A DNA stretch of 64,000 nucleotides from an uncultured Kiloniellaceae bacterium (GTDB lineage Bacteria > Pseudomonadota > Alphaproteobacteria > Kiloniellales > Kiloniellaceae): NCBI GenBank assembly GCA_947500035.1, contig CANMQP010000012.1:62001-126000 (forward strand). Reading direction: 5' to 3'. The translations under genes were made by a program, and so were the position numbers. Positions 34,909-43,481 of the stretch are shown piece after piece (position 1 is the stretch's first letter; each line of letters starts with the position of its first letter). The notes under the pieces were generated by a model. That model was not told the origin of the DNA, made no database searches, and worked only from the letters and a program-made list of their open reading frames with translations.

Positions 34909-36336
34909 ATGAACATGTGTGCAGCTTTGGGGTTTGAGGCGTCCAGGTTCGAAAAAGTGACACGACGACTGGGGTTGCCGGAGTCTTCACATCACGTAAG
35001 TCTGGTGAGACGCTTCGCAATCCTGAGCTTCGTGGCGATCGTTACGACCAATGCAGCACTCGGCTTTTTCCTCTCGGATTATCTGACCCGGCAGATGTCG
35101 CTCCAGGATGCAATCGAGGCCAGCGAGTCTCTCAACGCGCTGGTTCGCGCGGAAAATGCGGCGCCGGCGTTTAGCGAGGGCTCGCAGTTGACTGACTCGT
35201 CCGAGGTGGGCGCCATCTTCAGGTATCTTAAAGAGCTTCCAGACGTCTACCTCGCGACGGTCTACCTTGCCGACGGCTCCATGATCTGGTCTACGGATCA
35301 AACACTCAAAAATCGACCTCTTGAGAAAAACCCTGACCTGGCTAAGGCGCTGAGTGGAGAACTCAATCCAGTCGTTCGCCCCCTCTCGTTGGAGGACAAC
35401 GAGAGCAAATTAGCCGTACCGGCCGGTACGACGTCTTTTGTGACCTTCACTCTTCCGATCTGGTCGGATGATGAGACAAGGGTCGTCGGTGCCGTCGAAA
35501 TCCGGAAAATCCCCGAGACTCTGCTTGGCTCGATAGACCGTGTCTATTTCCTAACCTGGACCAGTGAGGCCTGGGCAGGCGCGTTGCTGTTCTCTTGCCT
35601 TCTGGTCGTCGTTCTTTACACGACACGCGTTTTGAAACGACACGAGGCGAAGTTGATGGAACGAGAGCGCCTTGCGGGTGTGGGCGAAATGGCGTCCTCG
35701 GTCGCCCATGGGTTGCGGAATCCGCTCGCTGCCATTCGCTCCTGCGCCGAACTGGCTCTCGACGACGACCTGCCAGACAGTGCGCGGGGTCCCGTCAAGG
35801 ACATCATCGAGCAGTCGGAAAGGCTGGAAAGCTGGATCCGGTCGTTTCTTACCTCCGCGCTTGAAGACCCGGTGCGGGTTATCAGCACAGCAAATGTGGA
35901 TGAAGTCGTCGCAAAGTGTCTGAAGACGTTCCAATCCCAGATCGAGAGTCGTGGAATTACAGTGGAATTCGTCGACCCGGGCTGCGGCCCGCTGGTTGCG
36001 GCGCGGCCTGCCGAATTGGAACAGGTTTTGAGCTCCATCCTCTCCAACAGTATCGAAGCCACGGAGCCTGGCGGAACCATCAAGATTTCCCGGGCCGCAC
36101 AGCCTGACGGCCAAACGCACATCCTGGTTGAGGACAACGGATCCGGCATACCCACCGACATGATCCGGCGGCTGTTCCGACCCTTCGAGAGCGGCAAACC
36201 CTCCGGCCTCGGTGTAGGCCTGGTGCTTGCACGCAAGATCGTCGAGCGGGTGGGAGGGTCGCTCGAACTACGGAACCGCAAAAGCCGGGGTGTGGAGGTC
36301 ATGTGCACAATACCAACTTGCGATGAATTTCCATGA
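34909..36336 (+). CDS. Sensor histidine kinase of the glycan cluster
   Basis: A 475-residue membrane kinase. A first membrane span lies near residues 35-55 (FAILSFVAIVTTNAALGFFL), a periplasmic sensor of about 165 residues follows, then a second span near 225-245 (AWAGALLFSCLLVVVLYTT). The H-box VAHGLRNPLAAIRSCAEL carries the phospho-His; the N box SSILSNSIEA and G boxes VEDNGSGIP and GKPSGLGVGLVLARKIVE complete the ATPase domain. Its stop overlaps the regulator's start (ATGA). It likely phosphorylates that regulator and possibly also the receiver-glycosyltransferase. Confidence 0.9.
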   Translation: MNMCAALGFEASRFEKVTRRLGLPESSHHVSLVRRFAILSFVAIVTTNAALGFFLSDYLTRQMSLQDAIEASESLNALVRAENAAPAFSEGSQLTDSSEVGAIFRYLKELPDVYLATVYLADGSMIWSTDQTLKNRPLEKNPDLAKALSGELNPVVRPLSLEDNESKLAVPAGTTSFVTFTLPIWSDDETRVVGAVEIRKIPETLLGSIDRVYFLTWTSEAWAGALLFSCLLVVVLYTTRVLKRHEAKLMERERLAGVGEMASSVAHGLRNPLAAIRSCAELALDDDLPDSARGPVKDIIEQSERLESWIRSFLTSALEDPVRVISTANVDEVVAKCLKTFQSQIESRGITVEFVDPGCGPLVAARPAELEQVLSSILSNSIEATEPGGTIKISRAAQPDGQTHILVEDNGSGIPTDMIRRLFRPFESGKPSGLGVGLVLARKIVERVGGSLELRNRKSRGVEVMCTIPTCDEFP

Positions 36337-37607
36337 CGCAGTTGCTGGTCATAGACGACGACGAGGTCCTGGGCCGCTCGATCGCGAGCTATCTGGAGAG
36401 GCGCGGGTTCTCCTGCCACCGTGCAATCGATGCCCGCTCCGGATTGATCCTTTTTCAACGCGAACAGCCTGCGCTTACGATCGTCGACTACAAACTCGGA
36501 CAGGAGTGCGGCCTGGATGTTCTATGCCGGATTCGCCGGGAGAACCCTGAAGCACAGGTTGTGGTCATGACCGGACATGGTGATATTGCGGTCGCGGTTG
36601 CGGCCATGAAAAACGGTGCGCGGGACTTCCTCGTAAAGCCGGCGCCGCTTTCCACCATCGCGACCATGGCATCGGAATTGATTGGCAACCCCTTCAGCGT
36701 CTCCGAGCAACCGCGCGGCGCTGGACGGGTCCTGGGTCGTTCCAGCGAAGCCATTGCCCTGAGACAGTCAATCAAGAAGCTTGCCGCAGCATCGAGTGTC
36801 GACCGGCCGCCGCATGTTTTGATTTCTGGTGAAAGAGGATTGGCAAAAGCCAAGATTGCAGCAGCGCTGCGCGAAGAAGGGCCCCGCCGCGATGCGCCAT
36901 TTGTTGCGTCTGATTGCGTTTCGCTTTTTTCTGATGAGGACGAAGATCTCTGCACACGTAAGCGCTGGTGCTCCCTTTTGGAAAGGGCACGGGGCGGAAC
37001 TCTGATGCTCAAGAACATATCCGTCCTTGACCACAGCGCCCAGGCCGGACTCCTTGCGGCAATGGATAGGGGATTGGCGGACGACGTCTGGATCCTCTCC
37101 ACCACAAACGAGGCTCTCGGTCCTTTGACCTGCTCCGGTGCCTTCAACAGAGACCTGCACTACCGCATCCAGGTCGGCTGGATAGATGTTCCCGCGCTTC
37201 GGGAACGCAGCGAGGACATTCTGCCCATCGCCGCGGTCCTTGCGCGCGGCATCGCGCGCAAACACGGCCTTCCAAAACCCCGCTTCACGCCCAAGGCGAA
37301 ATCCAAGCTGCTATCCCACCGTTGGCCGGGCAATACGATGGAGCTTCAAAACTGCATACGTCGTGCGGTGCTCTCGGCGGGGGATGGCAGGATCGAGAGC
37401 GGCGACATTCACTACCTGACCGAGGGACCTGCCCCGAGGCGGGCGGAACTCAACCTCGATCTTGAGCAGATCGAGCGCTCCACACTTCAATCGGCCCTCC
37501 GGCACACCGGGGGCAATGTTTCGAAGGCCGCAGGTCTCTTGGGCATCACGCGGGATACCCTGCGTTACCGGATGTCGAAGTTCGATCTATCGAGAGAGCA
37601 GGGGTAG
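36333..37607 (+). CDS. NtrC-like response regulator with degenerate AAA+ domain
   Basis: A 424-residue regulator. The receiver is intact: acidic DDDE, phosphoacceptor Asp52 in TIVDYKLG, MTGHGD and LVKPAP. The central domain follows the NtrC layout but key motifs are lost: Walker A reads GERGLAKAK instead of GESGTGKE, Walker B reads GGTLMLKNIS without the Asp-Glu pair, and the GAFTGA loop that contacts sigma-54 is absent. The sensor/arginine region (FNRDLHYRI, VPALRERSEDI) and the C-terminal Fis-type helix-turn-helix (NVSKAAGLLGITRDTLRYRM) remain. It probably binds DNA without activating sigma-54 RNA polymerase. It overlaps the APH gene 3' end by 21 bases. Confidence 0.9.
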   Translation: MTQLLVIDDDEVLGRSIASYLERRGFSCHRAIDARSGLILFQREQPALTIVDYKLGQECGLDVLCRIRRENPEAQVVVMTGHGDIAVAVAAMKNGARDFLVKPAPLSTIATMASELIGNPFSVSEQPRGAGRVLGRSSEAIALRQSIKKLAAASSVDRPPHVLISGERGLAKAKIAAALREEGPRRDAPFVASDCVSLFSDEDEDLCTRKRWCSLLERARGGTLMLKNISVLDHSAQAGLLAAMDRGLADDVWILSTTNEALGPLTCSGAFNRDLHYRIQVGWIDVPALRERSEDILPIAAVLARGIARKHGLPKPRFTPKAKSKLLSHRWPGNTMELQNCIRRAVLSAGDGRIESGDIHYLTEGPAPRRAELNLDLEQIERSTLQSALRHTGGNVSKAAGLLGITRDTLRYRMSKFDLSREQG

Positions 37608-38315
37608 GTGCTCCAACCTGTCCAGGACTTCTGTTTCTCCGCGCACGTCGTGCAACTTCATCGCCCGACGGGTCACCGCTATATCGACATGCCGCAGGAA
37701 GAGGTGCGGATCGCAGGTCTCTCCTAACTCGGTCCAGGCATCCTGAACCTCCGCCGACCAGAACAATAGATCTTGAGCCAGATTCCGGCATCCTGTCTCC
37801 GGCCGCGTGGCGAGATGTGCAGCGAGATTGCCGAGATCCGCCTCGATTGGGCCCTGCGCCATGTCGTCCAGATCGATCACCCAAAGGCGGTCAGATACAT
37901 CCCGGATCATCTGTCCGCAATGGAAGTCTCCATGAACAACACCACCTGGTTCGAGCGGCCGGTCCAGCAGCTTCACAATTCGTGTGATCAACCATTGTGG
38001 AGCCTTCGTTCCCAGGCGCGGCGTGATCTTGGCAAAGGGTTCGAAGATCGGAAGCTCAGCTATTTCGGCGCGCCGAATGGCTTGAAGGGGAGATAGTAAA
38101 TCTGTTAACGCCAACTCGTCGACCAGCGCCATCCCGCTGGTACCATCTACCACCGGGAAGCTTACGGCATTTCGATCCGGGCAATAGCTGGGCACCGGCG
38201 TATTCCCGCCCGCGCGCGCAATCGCCGTGGCGCGCAGGATCAGGTTTTCAGCTTCAGCAGGCCCGCCGACGCTTTTGTAAAAACGGCTGCCGTCTCGCCA
38301 GGTCCGCATTTTCAT
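37587..38315 (-). CDS. APH-fold phosphotransferase-like protein (glycan cluster)
   Basis: A 242-residue compact APH-fold protein. Features are MKMRTWRDGSRFYKSVGG at the start (N-lobe, with a Lys), the catalytic loop VVHGDFHCGQMIRD and the metal-binding WVIDLDDMAQGPIEADLGNL. The start at 38315 overlaps the stop of the upstream glycosyltransferase by four bases (ATGA) and is preferred over an open extension to 38474. It is convergent with, and overlaps by 21 bases, the response-regulator gene. Substrate unknown; third kinase-like protein of the cluster. Confidence 0.75.
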   Translation of the reverse strand: MKMRTWRDGSRFYKSVGGPAEAENLILRATAIARAGGNTPVPSYCPDRNAVSFPVVDGTSGMALVDELALTDLLSPLQAIRRAEIAELPIFEPFAKITPRLGTKAPQWLITRIVKLLDRPLEPGGVVHGDFHCGQMIRDVSDRLWVIDLDDMAQGPIEADLGNLAAHLATRPETGCRNLAQDLLFWSAEVQDAWTELGETCDPHLFLRHVDIAVTRRAMKLHDVRGETEVLDRLEHLPLLSR

Positions 38316-39343
38316 GCCAGTAGCGCTAGAATACGCCGTGCGGCCTCCGGGCCGCCGGAAGGGCCCAGATTCCAGGCTGGCCGTCTCGCGGGAGTCTCGA
38401 TCTGTTGTTTCAGCCAGCGGCATCCTGTCTCCGGTGCTGCCGCGTTCAGAAAACAGCCCAGGCGTGGCCCCCAAAGCTCTGCCCGCGCCACTTGGTCGTC
38501 GATCGAGCGCGATATGGGCACCAGCATGGTCGGCGTGTCGGTCATGGCCAGTTCCAGCACAGAGTTGTATCCCGCAGTGCTCACCACGATATCCGCTGCC
38601 GCGAAGCAGTTGTTCAGAGCGCCGCCAGGGTCAAAAACTCTATCTGCTCTCTCGAGGCGCGCTTGCGACGGCGCCCGTGCCGCCAATGCCTGCTCTACAA
38701 CAAAGGTATGCGATGTGCTGCAGTTTAGAGAGGCGATCATGTTATCCATCAGCGCGCGCAACTGAGCCGCCCCAGCCTCTTTGCCGCCGCCGCCGGTGGC
38801 AATCAGCAGCTTAAGCTCTGCATTCGATGGGCGCGGTAAACTGTCCGACGAGCGATAGATCCATCCAACCGCGGCGACTTCTCTTGCGAAACCGGGCTTT
38901 GTATCGGGCATCCAGTGATCTGCAGGATTTGGCACGATGACCAGATCCCAGGGTCTTCCTCCCGGCAGGCGAAATGCCTCGAGCCTGTCTTCAGGCATCT
39001 CCCGCAAAATCAGAACCAACGGATGATCCTGCCGCTCTATACCCGGAACCACGGCAGTATCTATGACAGCGCCTGCGACATTTTCTGTCGAAAGACGGTC
39101 GGCCATTTGAATCCGTTCGGCAAGCCTCACGCGCCCATAGGTCGCGCGATCCTGATCCTCCAACCCGGATACTTTGGCATTTGTCATGAGTCCGAGGACC
39201 GGGCCTGCGTCAAGATGAGCCATGTGGTTGGCGATGTTGGAGATCCGGCGCAGGTGTCCCAAGCCACTCTTCGAGGTGGCCAGGAACCAGATCGTTCCGT
39301 GGTCTGACGCACCGTGTGATTTATCTGAAATCCTGTTATTCAA
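38312..39343 (-). CDS. MurG-like GT-B glycosyltransferase
   Basis: A 343-residue GT-B-like protein related to the glycosyltransferase part of the gene at 32731. TSKSGLGHLRRISNIANH matches its TIGLGHMRRNASIA; LLIATGGGGKEAGA matches ILVSGGGGRDA; and VVSTAGYNSVLELAMTDTPT matches TMGGYNSVTEAIATRCPT. It has no receiver. Thus the cluster holds two paralogous enzymes, only one joined to a receiver. The start TTG overlaps the barrel gene's stop by four bases. Confidence 0.8.
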   Translation of the reverse strand: MNNRISDKSHGASDHGTIWFLATSKSGLGHLRRISNIANHMAHLDAGPVLGLMTNAKVSGLEDQDRATYGRVRLAERIQMADRLSTENVAGAVIDTAVVPGIERQDHPLVLILREMPEDRLEAFRLPGGRPWDLVIVPNPADHWMPDTKPGFAREVAAVGWIYRSSDSLPRPSNAELKLLIATGGGGKEAGAAQLRALMDNMIASLNCSTSHTFVVEQALAARAPSQARLERADRVFDPGGALNNCFAAADIVVSTAGYNSVLELAMTDTPTMLVPISRSIDDQVARAELWGPRLGCFLNAAAPETGCRWLKQQIETPARRPAWNLGPSGGPEAARRILALLA

Positions 39344-40767
39344 AAGCTGAACTCCACCTCGAACCCGACGAAGTATGCGGTGCTGGCGTCGCTTGAAAAG
39401 GCGGCGCCGGGTTCGAACAAACCGAAGATTGCCTCGGCGTTCACGCCCTCGATCTCCCGGAAGCCGATTATGAGATCCAGGCCGTTCCCAAGTGTCCGGT
39501 CCTCTCCATCGGGATCCTCGTCGATCGAAACGTCACGCAGTTCGTCGGATGCTTGGTGCTGCCGGTAGTGGTGATACACCAGGTCGATCGAACTTCGCTT
39601 AGTCGGGCGAATACCGGCGCCTGCGGTTAGGATGAAAAGGTTACTGAGTTCGGGATCTAAAACCTCACCGTAATACTTGAAGCTTGTGACGCCATTGAAT
39701 CGATCGTTGTTGTCCTGCAGGCCGGTCTGGCGAAAATTACTGTCCTTGTCGTCCGGATCGTCGTCACCGCTGCCAAAAGCCGCACCAAGGGTCAGGGAGG
39801 GTTCGAAGTCGACATCAAAGGTGTAGGTCGCGCCAACGTCGAATCCGTAACCACGGATGTCCGTTCCGTCATCGCTGCCTCTGACATGGGCGAACTGCAC
39901 CCAGTAGTCGATGTCCGACGTCAGTTCGCCAGTTGAGCTTATGCCCAGAAAGACCAGATCCTCGTCGCTACTGGTTCGGTCGTCGCGCACGAGGAGGTAG
40001 GGACTGATCTCCGAGTCTTCGCCGAGGGCCGTGCGTCCCAAAAAAAAGTAGTTATTGATCTCATCAACCGATTCTTCATTCAGAACATCTTTGTCGACCA
40101 GCTCTTCACGGCTAATCGAAGCTTCGAGACCAAAATCCGAATTGCGATAAAAGATCCGAACGGCATCGAGGTCCTCGTCGAAAAGCCACTCCCGCTCGTC
40201 CTTGAACTCTTGCCGCCCGAGTGTCGCGGACACCCCCTGAAAAACCTCCCGTAAATTGACGTAGGCTTCTTTTACCCGCAGCCTGGTTTTTTGCGATTCC
40301 CGCCCGTCCGGTTCCTCGATCGGGAATTGCCTCTTGAGATCCAGGTTTGCGAACGCGCGAAACCAGGGCGCGGGATCATAGGAAACCGCGATCTCCAGTT
40401 CCGGCTCGAACGTCGCGAGATCGTCGTCGCTGTCGTCGTCCAGGTCGTAGTTTCGTTCGTAGTCGAAACCAAAGGTGACCTGAGCCCCATAGGTGAGATC
40501 TCTTGTAAGCTTGTTTTCGGTGTCGGGCGGATCATCGAAATCGTACCGAATAAAGGCATCGTCATCGCTTTCAGAGCGGGGCTCGGTGGTAGCTTCAGAC
40601 CAGGCGATACGCGGAGCAAAAAGCAGAGCCGTGATACCGATCAAGCAGACGAGCAGCGCCTGGGCAGGCCGGGGCCTGACCCTTCTCTCTGCAGCCATAG
40701 GCAAGCCTAATCGCTTGCCGGGTAAAGCGACTTTCCTATTTGCTCCTAACAGTCTTACATGACGCAA
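39340..40767 (-). CDS. Alginate-export-family outer-membrane beta-barrel
   Basis: A 475-residue protein with an N-terminal hydrophobic signal (ALLVCLIGITALLFAPRIAW) and a mature part made of alternating strands rich in Asp/Glu loops. It ends in Phe (FVGFEVEFSF), the usual C-terminal signature of barrels. ATLGRQEFKDEREWLFDEDL and AVRIFYRN resemble the AlgE-type alginate-export family. The barrel would form the outer-membrane pore for an anionic glycan. TTG 40767 has an AGGAG site eight bases upstream; ATG 40698 gives a more usual signal length. It leads the three-gene unit barrel, glycosyltransferase, APH-fold protein. Confidence 0.82.
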   Translation of the reverse strand: MRHVRLLGANRKVALPGKRLGLPMAAERRVRPRPAQALLVCLIGITALLFAPRIAWSEATTEPRSESDDDAFIRYDFDDPPDTENKLTRDLTYGAQVTFGFDYERNYDLDDDSDDDLATFEPELEIAVSYDPAPWFRAFANLDLKRQFPIEEPDGRESQKTRLRVKEAYVNLREVFQGVSATLGRQEFKDEREWLFDEDLDAVRIFYRNSDFGLEASISREELVDKDVLNEESVDEINNYFFLGRTALGEDSEISPYLLVRDDRTSSDEDLVFLGISSTGELTSDIDYWVQFAHVRGSDDGTDIRGYGFDVGATYTFDVDFEPSLTLGAAFGSGDDDPDDKDSNFRQTGLQDNNDRFNGVTSFKYYGEVLDPELSNLFILTAGAGIRPTKRSSIDLVYHHYRQHQASDELRDVSIDEDPDGEDRTLGNGLDLIIGFREIEGVNAEAIFGLFEPGAAFSSDASTAYFVGFEVEFSF

Positions 40768-41267
40768 AAACTCATCTCCTTTGCTTCAACTCACCCTGGG
40801 ACCCTCTATCAAAGGGCGGTGTATGATCAGATGCCATTGCCCCCGGCCTGCCTCGGCGACGAGACAGAGTTTTCGCGTTTTGCAGAGATGCATTGGGAAC
40901 GCCTCGTTGCGCTGCTGGTGTCGTCGTCTTAAGCGAACTGGGCGTGACTGAGACGGGCCGGAAGAAAAAACCACAGGCTCCCCGAGCTTGCGTATCTATG
41001 CACTCGAACTGAGCTGGGAAAACGGCGTGAACAGTCCTCTGCGCTACTCGTTTTGTATGGCTGATTGTAGCGTATCGAGATGACGCCGGGCTTTAGCGGG
41101 GATGAACATCCCATGAATAGAATAGGTTCGATGAAGTCAATTGAGAGAGAATGGAACCACACCGCGCGCTGACCTGGGCAGGAGCGCGAAAAGAAAGTCA
41201 TTTGTTAGGCCACACGGTAGGGCCTGCAGACGTCAACCTACTTGCTGACAAGAACTTCTAAGTCGGC
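40768..41267. other. 500-base intergenic region between the barrel operon and acoR
   Basis: No convincing gene. Two minus-strand open frames (40786-40974 and 40929-41201) overlap each other, lack good ribosome sites and have unlike-protein composition. The region should hold the promoter of the barrel operon and the 3' end of acoR transcription. No clear terminator or repeat was recognised. Confidence 0.5.
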
Positions 41268-43211
41268 TTAACGTCTCACCCCCAACTTCTTCATCCGGCG
41301 ATGAAGCGTCGAGCGGCTGACGCCGAGCAGTTCGGCGGCGGCGGAGACCTTGCCGCGGCAGCGCTTCAGGGTCTGTTCGATTACCAGACGCTCGGTCTCG
41401 GCCTTGTGCGATGAAGCCTCACGCGGTTCCAGCGTCGCGGTCAGGCGTGCGGGCAGTGCCGTCAGTTCCAACGCCTCGCCTTCACTCACTGCAATCGCAT
41501 AGCGCAGGGTCTGCTGCAGCTCGCGGACATTGCCGGGCCAGGGGTAAGTCTCGAAGAGATGCAGGACTTCCGGCATTAGGGTGAGATCCCGCCCGGCCCC
41601 TTCACAAAGCCCCTCGAACATTTCAGTGATGAAAAGCCGGCGGTCCCGGCGGGCGCGCAGTGGTGGAATCACCAGGTTCGCCCCGGCGATGCGGTAGAAG
41701 AGATCCTCCCGGAACCGCCCTTCCGCGACCAGGGCCTCCAGGTCCTGATGGGTCGAGGAGATCACCAGGAGATCCAGCGCAATCGGCGCGCCGCCCAGCG
41801 GAGTCAGTTCCATCTCGGATAGGACCCGCAGCAGACGGGTCTGCAGTTCCAGCGGCATGTCGCCGATTTCGTCCAGGAAGAGCACGCCGCCGTTGGCCTC
41901 GGCGACCTTGCCGCGATGGCCGCTCTTGGCGGCACCGGTGAAGGCCCCGGGACGGTAGCCGAAGAGTTCGCCTTCGATCAGGGTCTCGGGAATGGCCGCG
42001 CAGTTGACTGCGACGAAGGGCCCCGTGGCGCGCCCACTGATCCGGTGGAGGTGCTTGGCGAAGACTTCCTTGCCGCTGCCGGTTTCGCCCGTGACCAGGA
42101 TCGGCAGGCCGGCGTCCACGATCCGCGCCGCGAGCGCAAAATTGCGTTCCATCGCAGGGTCGGCGCCGAAGATGACTTCGGCGCTTCGCTTTGAAGTCGG
42201 TGCGGGTTTCGCTTTGGCGTCCGCTCTTACCGGCGGAACGGATCTTTGCCTTTGTACAGACTCTCCATCCGAAAGACAGCGCGCGAAGAAGCGGCCTGAC
42301 ACGACGTCTTCCAGGACGATCGGCTCCTCGCTTTCAGCGCGGTTCCGGATGAAGAGATCCACTTGGCCCTGCAGCCGGTATTCCATCGTCGAACGTTCGA
42401 TCACCGGGTCGAGCAGCGTCTTGGCCGCTGGTGACCAGGCGGCCACCCGGCCGTTCGATGACATAGCAAGCAGGGTCGAGCTCGCCAGATCGCTGAACTG
42501 GGAATCCTGCGAGAGGGCGACAATGGCGTGATCGGTCTGGAACTGCGCCATAAAGAGTTGGTTCTCGATCCGGCGCGCGGCGTTGGCGACGATCTGCATG
42601 ACAAGCTGCTGGGTCTGGTGATCGGTCGGGCGCGGCGTGGAGACGTCGAGCGCCGCGATCAGTTCCTGGTCCGGGGAATAGATCGGCGCGACCGTGCAGG
42701 TCAGTGGCGTGTTGTGGATCGCGAAGTGGTCGTCCATCACCACGGAAATCGGCTGGCCAGTGGCGAGACAGGTGCCTACACCGTTCGTGCCCTGAAAATC
42801 CTCTTTCCAGATCACGCCCGGGTAGAGCCCGGAATCCCTGGCTTCCTTGTCGATCTCGTTGCTGCAACGCACATCGACGGTGATGCCGTCTGCATTGGCC
42901 AGCAAAACCACATAGTCCAGCTTGGCGAGGCGCTCATGCAGCCGGTCCAGCTCCGGCGCGAAAATTGATTTCAGCACATCGAACCGGTCGCGCAGGGGCG
43001 TGACCTCGACATGACTGAGGATAACCGGCTGGCGCACCTTATGGGGTTCGATGCCGTGCGAGAGCACGCAACGGCGCCAGGAGGCCTCAATGGTCCGGGG
43101 CACTCCGTTGCGTTTTGATCCCGTCTTCGGGTTGGCGACCGCCGCGTCACGCGCGATTGCGGCCAGCACCCGTTTTACGTGACGTGTTTCCGCGCCGCCA
43201 TCCAGGTTCAT
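41268..43211 (-). CDS. acoR: AcoR, sigma-54-dependent activator of acetoin catabolism
   Basis: A 647-residue activator. A GAF-type sensor region (about residues 60-300) includes GTNGVGTCLATGQPISV. The AAA+ domain (about 335-565) has Walker A GETGSGKE, the sigma-54-contacting GAFTGA, Walker B GGVLFLDEIGDM and VRELQQTLRYAI. A C-terminal Fis-type helix-turn-helix (GKVSAAAELLGVSRSTLHRRM) binds DNA. It is divergent from acoA and presumably binds the TGTC-GCGACA repeats at 43297-43342 to activate the promoter at 43385 when acetoin is present. Confidence 0.92.
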   Translation of the reverse strand: MNLDGGAETRHVKRVLAAIARDAAVANPKTGSKRNGVPRTIEASWRRCVLSHGIEPHKVRQPVILSHVEVTPLRDRFDVLKSIFAPELDRLHERLAKLDYVVLLANADGITVDVRCSNEIDKEARDSGLYPGVIWKEDFQGTNGVGTCLATGQPISVVMDDHFAIHNTPLTCTVAPIYSPDQELIAALDVSTPRPTDHQTQQLVMQIVANAARRIENQLFMAQFQTDHAIVALSQDSQFSDLASSTLLAMSSNGRVAAWSPAAKTLLDPVIERSTMEYRLQGQVDLFIRNRAESEEPIVLEDVVSGRFFARCLSDGESVQRQRSVPPVRADAKAKPAPTSKRSAEVIFGADPAMERNFALAARIVDAGLPILVTGETGSGKEVFAKHLHRISGRATGPFVAVNCAAIPETLIEGELFGYRPGAFTGAAKSGHRGKVAEANGGVLFLDEIGDMPLELQTRLLRVLSEMELTPLGGAPIALDLLVISSTHQDLEALVAEGRFREDLFYRIAGANLVIPPLRARRDRRLFITEMFEGLCEGAGRDLTLMPEVLHLFETYPWPGNVRELQQTLRYAIAVSEGEALELTALPARLTATLEPREASSHKAETERLVIEQTLKRCRGKVSAAAELLGVSRSTLHRRMKKLGVRR

Positions 43212-43296
43212 CGCTTTCCTCCCACGCCGCTTTTTCCGCAGCTTGTATCCGGGAGTATAACACTCCGTGCACCAAAAACGGAGTCGCTTTGGATTG

Positions 43297-43342
43297 TGTC
43301 ATTGCGACAGTGTCCGCTGCGACAGTTGTCGCATCTGCGACA
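43297..43342 (+). promoter_or_regulatory. Three TGTC-(3-6)-GCGACA repeats, candidate AcoR-binding sites
   Basis: Three copies of a dyad TGTC-N-GCGACA start at 43297, 43311 and 43327 with spacers of 3, 4 and 6 bases. They lie about 43-88 bases upstream of the sigma-54 -24 element, the usual distance for an enhancer-binding activator. The third copy also contains a TGTCGC/GCGACA inverted repeat. Confidence 0.75.
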
Positions 43343-43384
43343 GAGCCTGTGCGCTAAGCTTTTGAAAGACCTGAAAAGCGAATC

Positions 43385-43399
43385 TGGCACGCCCTTTGC
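43385..43399 (+). promoter_or_regulatory. Sigma-54 promoter of acoABC
   Basis: TGGCACGCCCTTTGC matches the sigma-54 consensus (TGGCAC, five bases, TTGC) at every defined position. Transcription should start near 43411, about 70 bases before the acoA GTG. The divergent acoR encodes the required GAFTGA-type activator. Confidence 0.92.
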
Positions 43400-43481
43400 G
43401 GGGAAGGGAGCAAGGAACAAAAGCTCCGCCTCCGTGCAGAGGAAAAGGAGCTGCGACAAACCAAAAAGGGAGGATCCGCAG

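Noticed and set aside
34621-34912. Short frames on both strands before the histidine kinase
   Set aside because: No ribosome site or recognisable composition; more likely leader and promoter DNA.
40786-41201. Two overlapping minus-strand frames between the barrel gene and acoR
   Set aside because: They overlap each other in different frames, with unlikely composition and no start signals.
43179-43481. N-terminal extension of acoA by 101 codons
   Set aside because: It overlaps the activator repeats and the sigma-54 promoter; the GTG at 43482 has a strong ribosome site and gives the normal family length.
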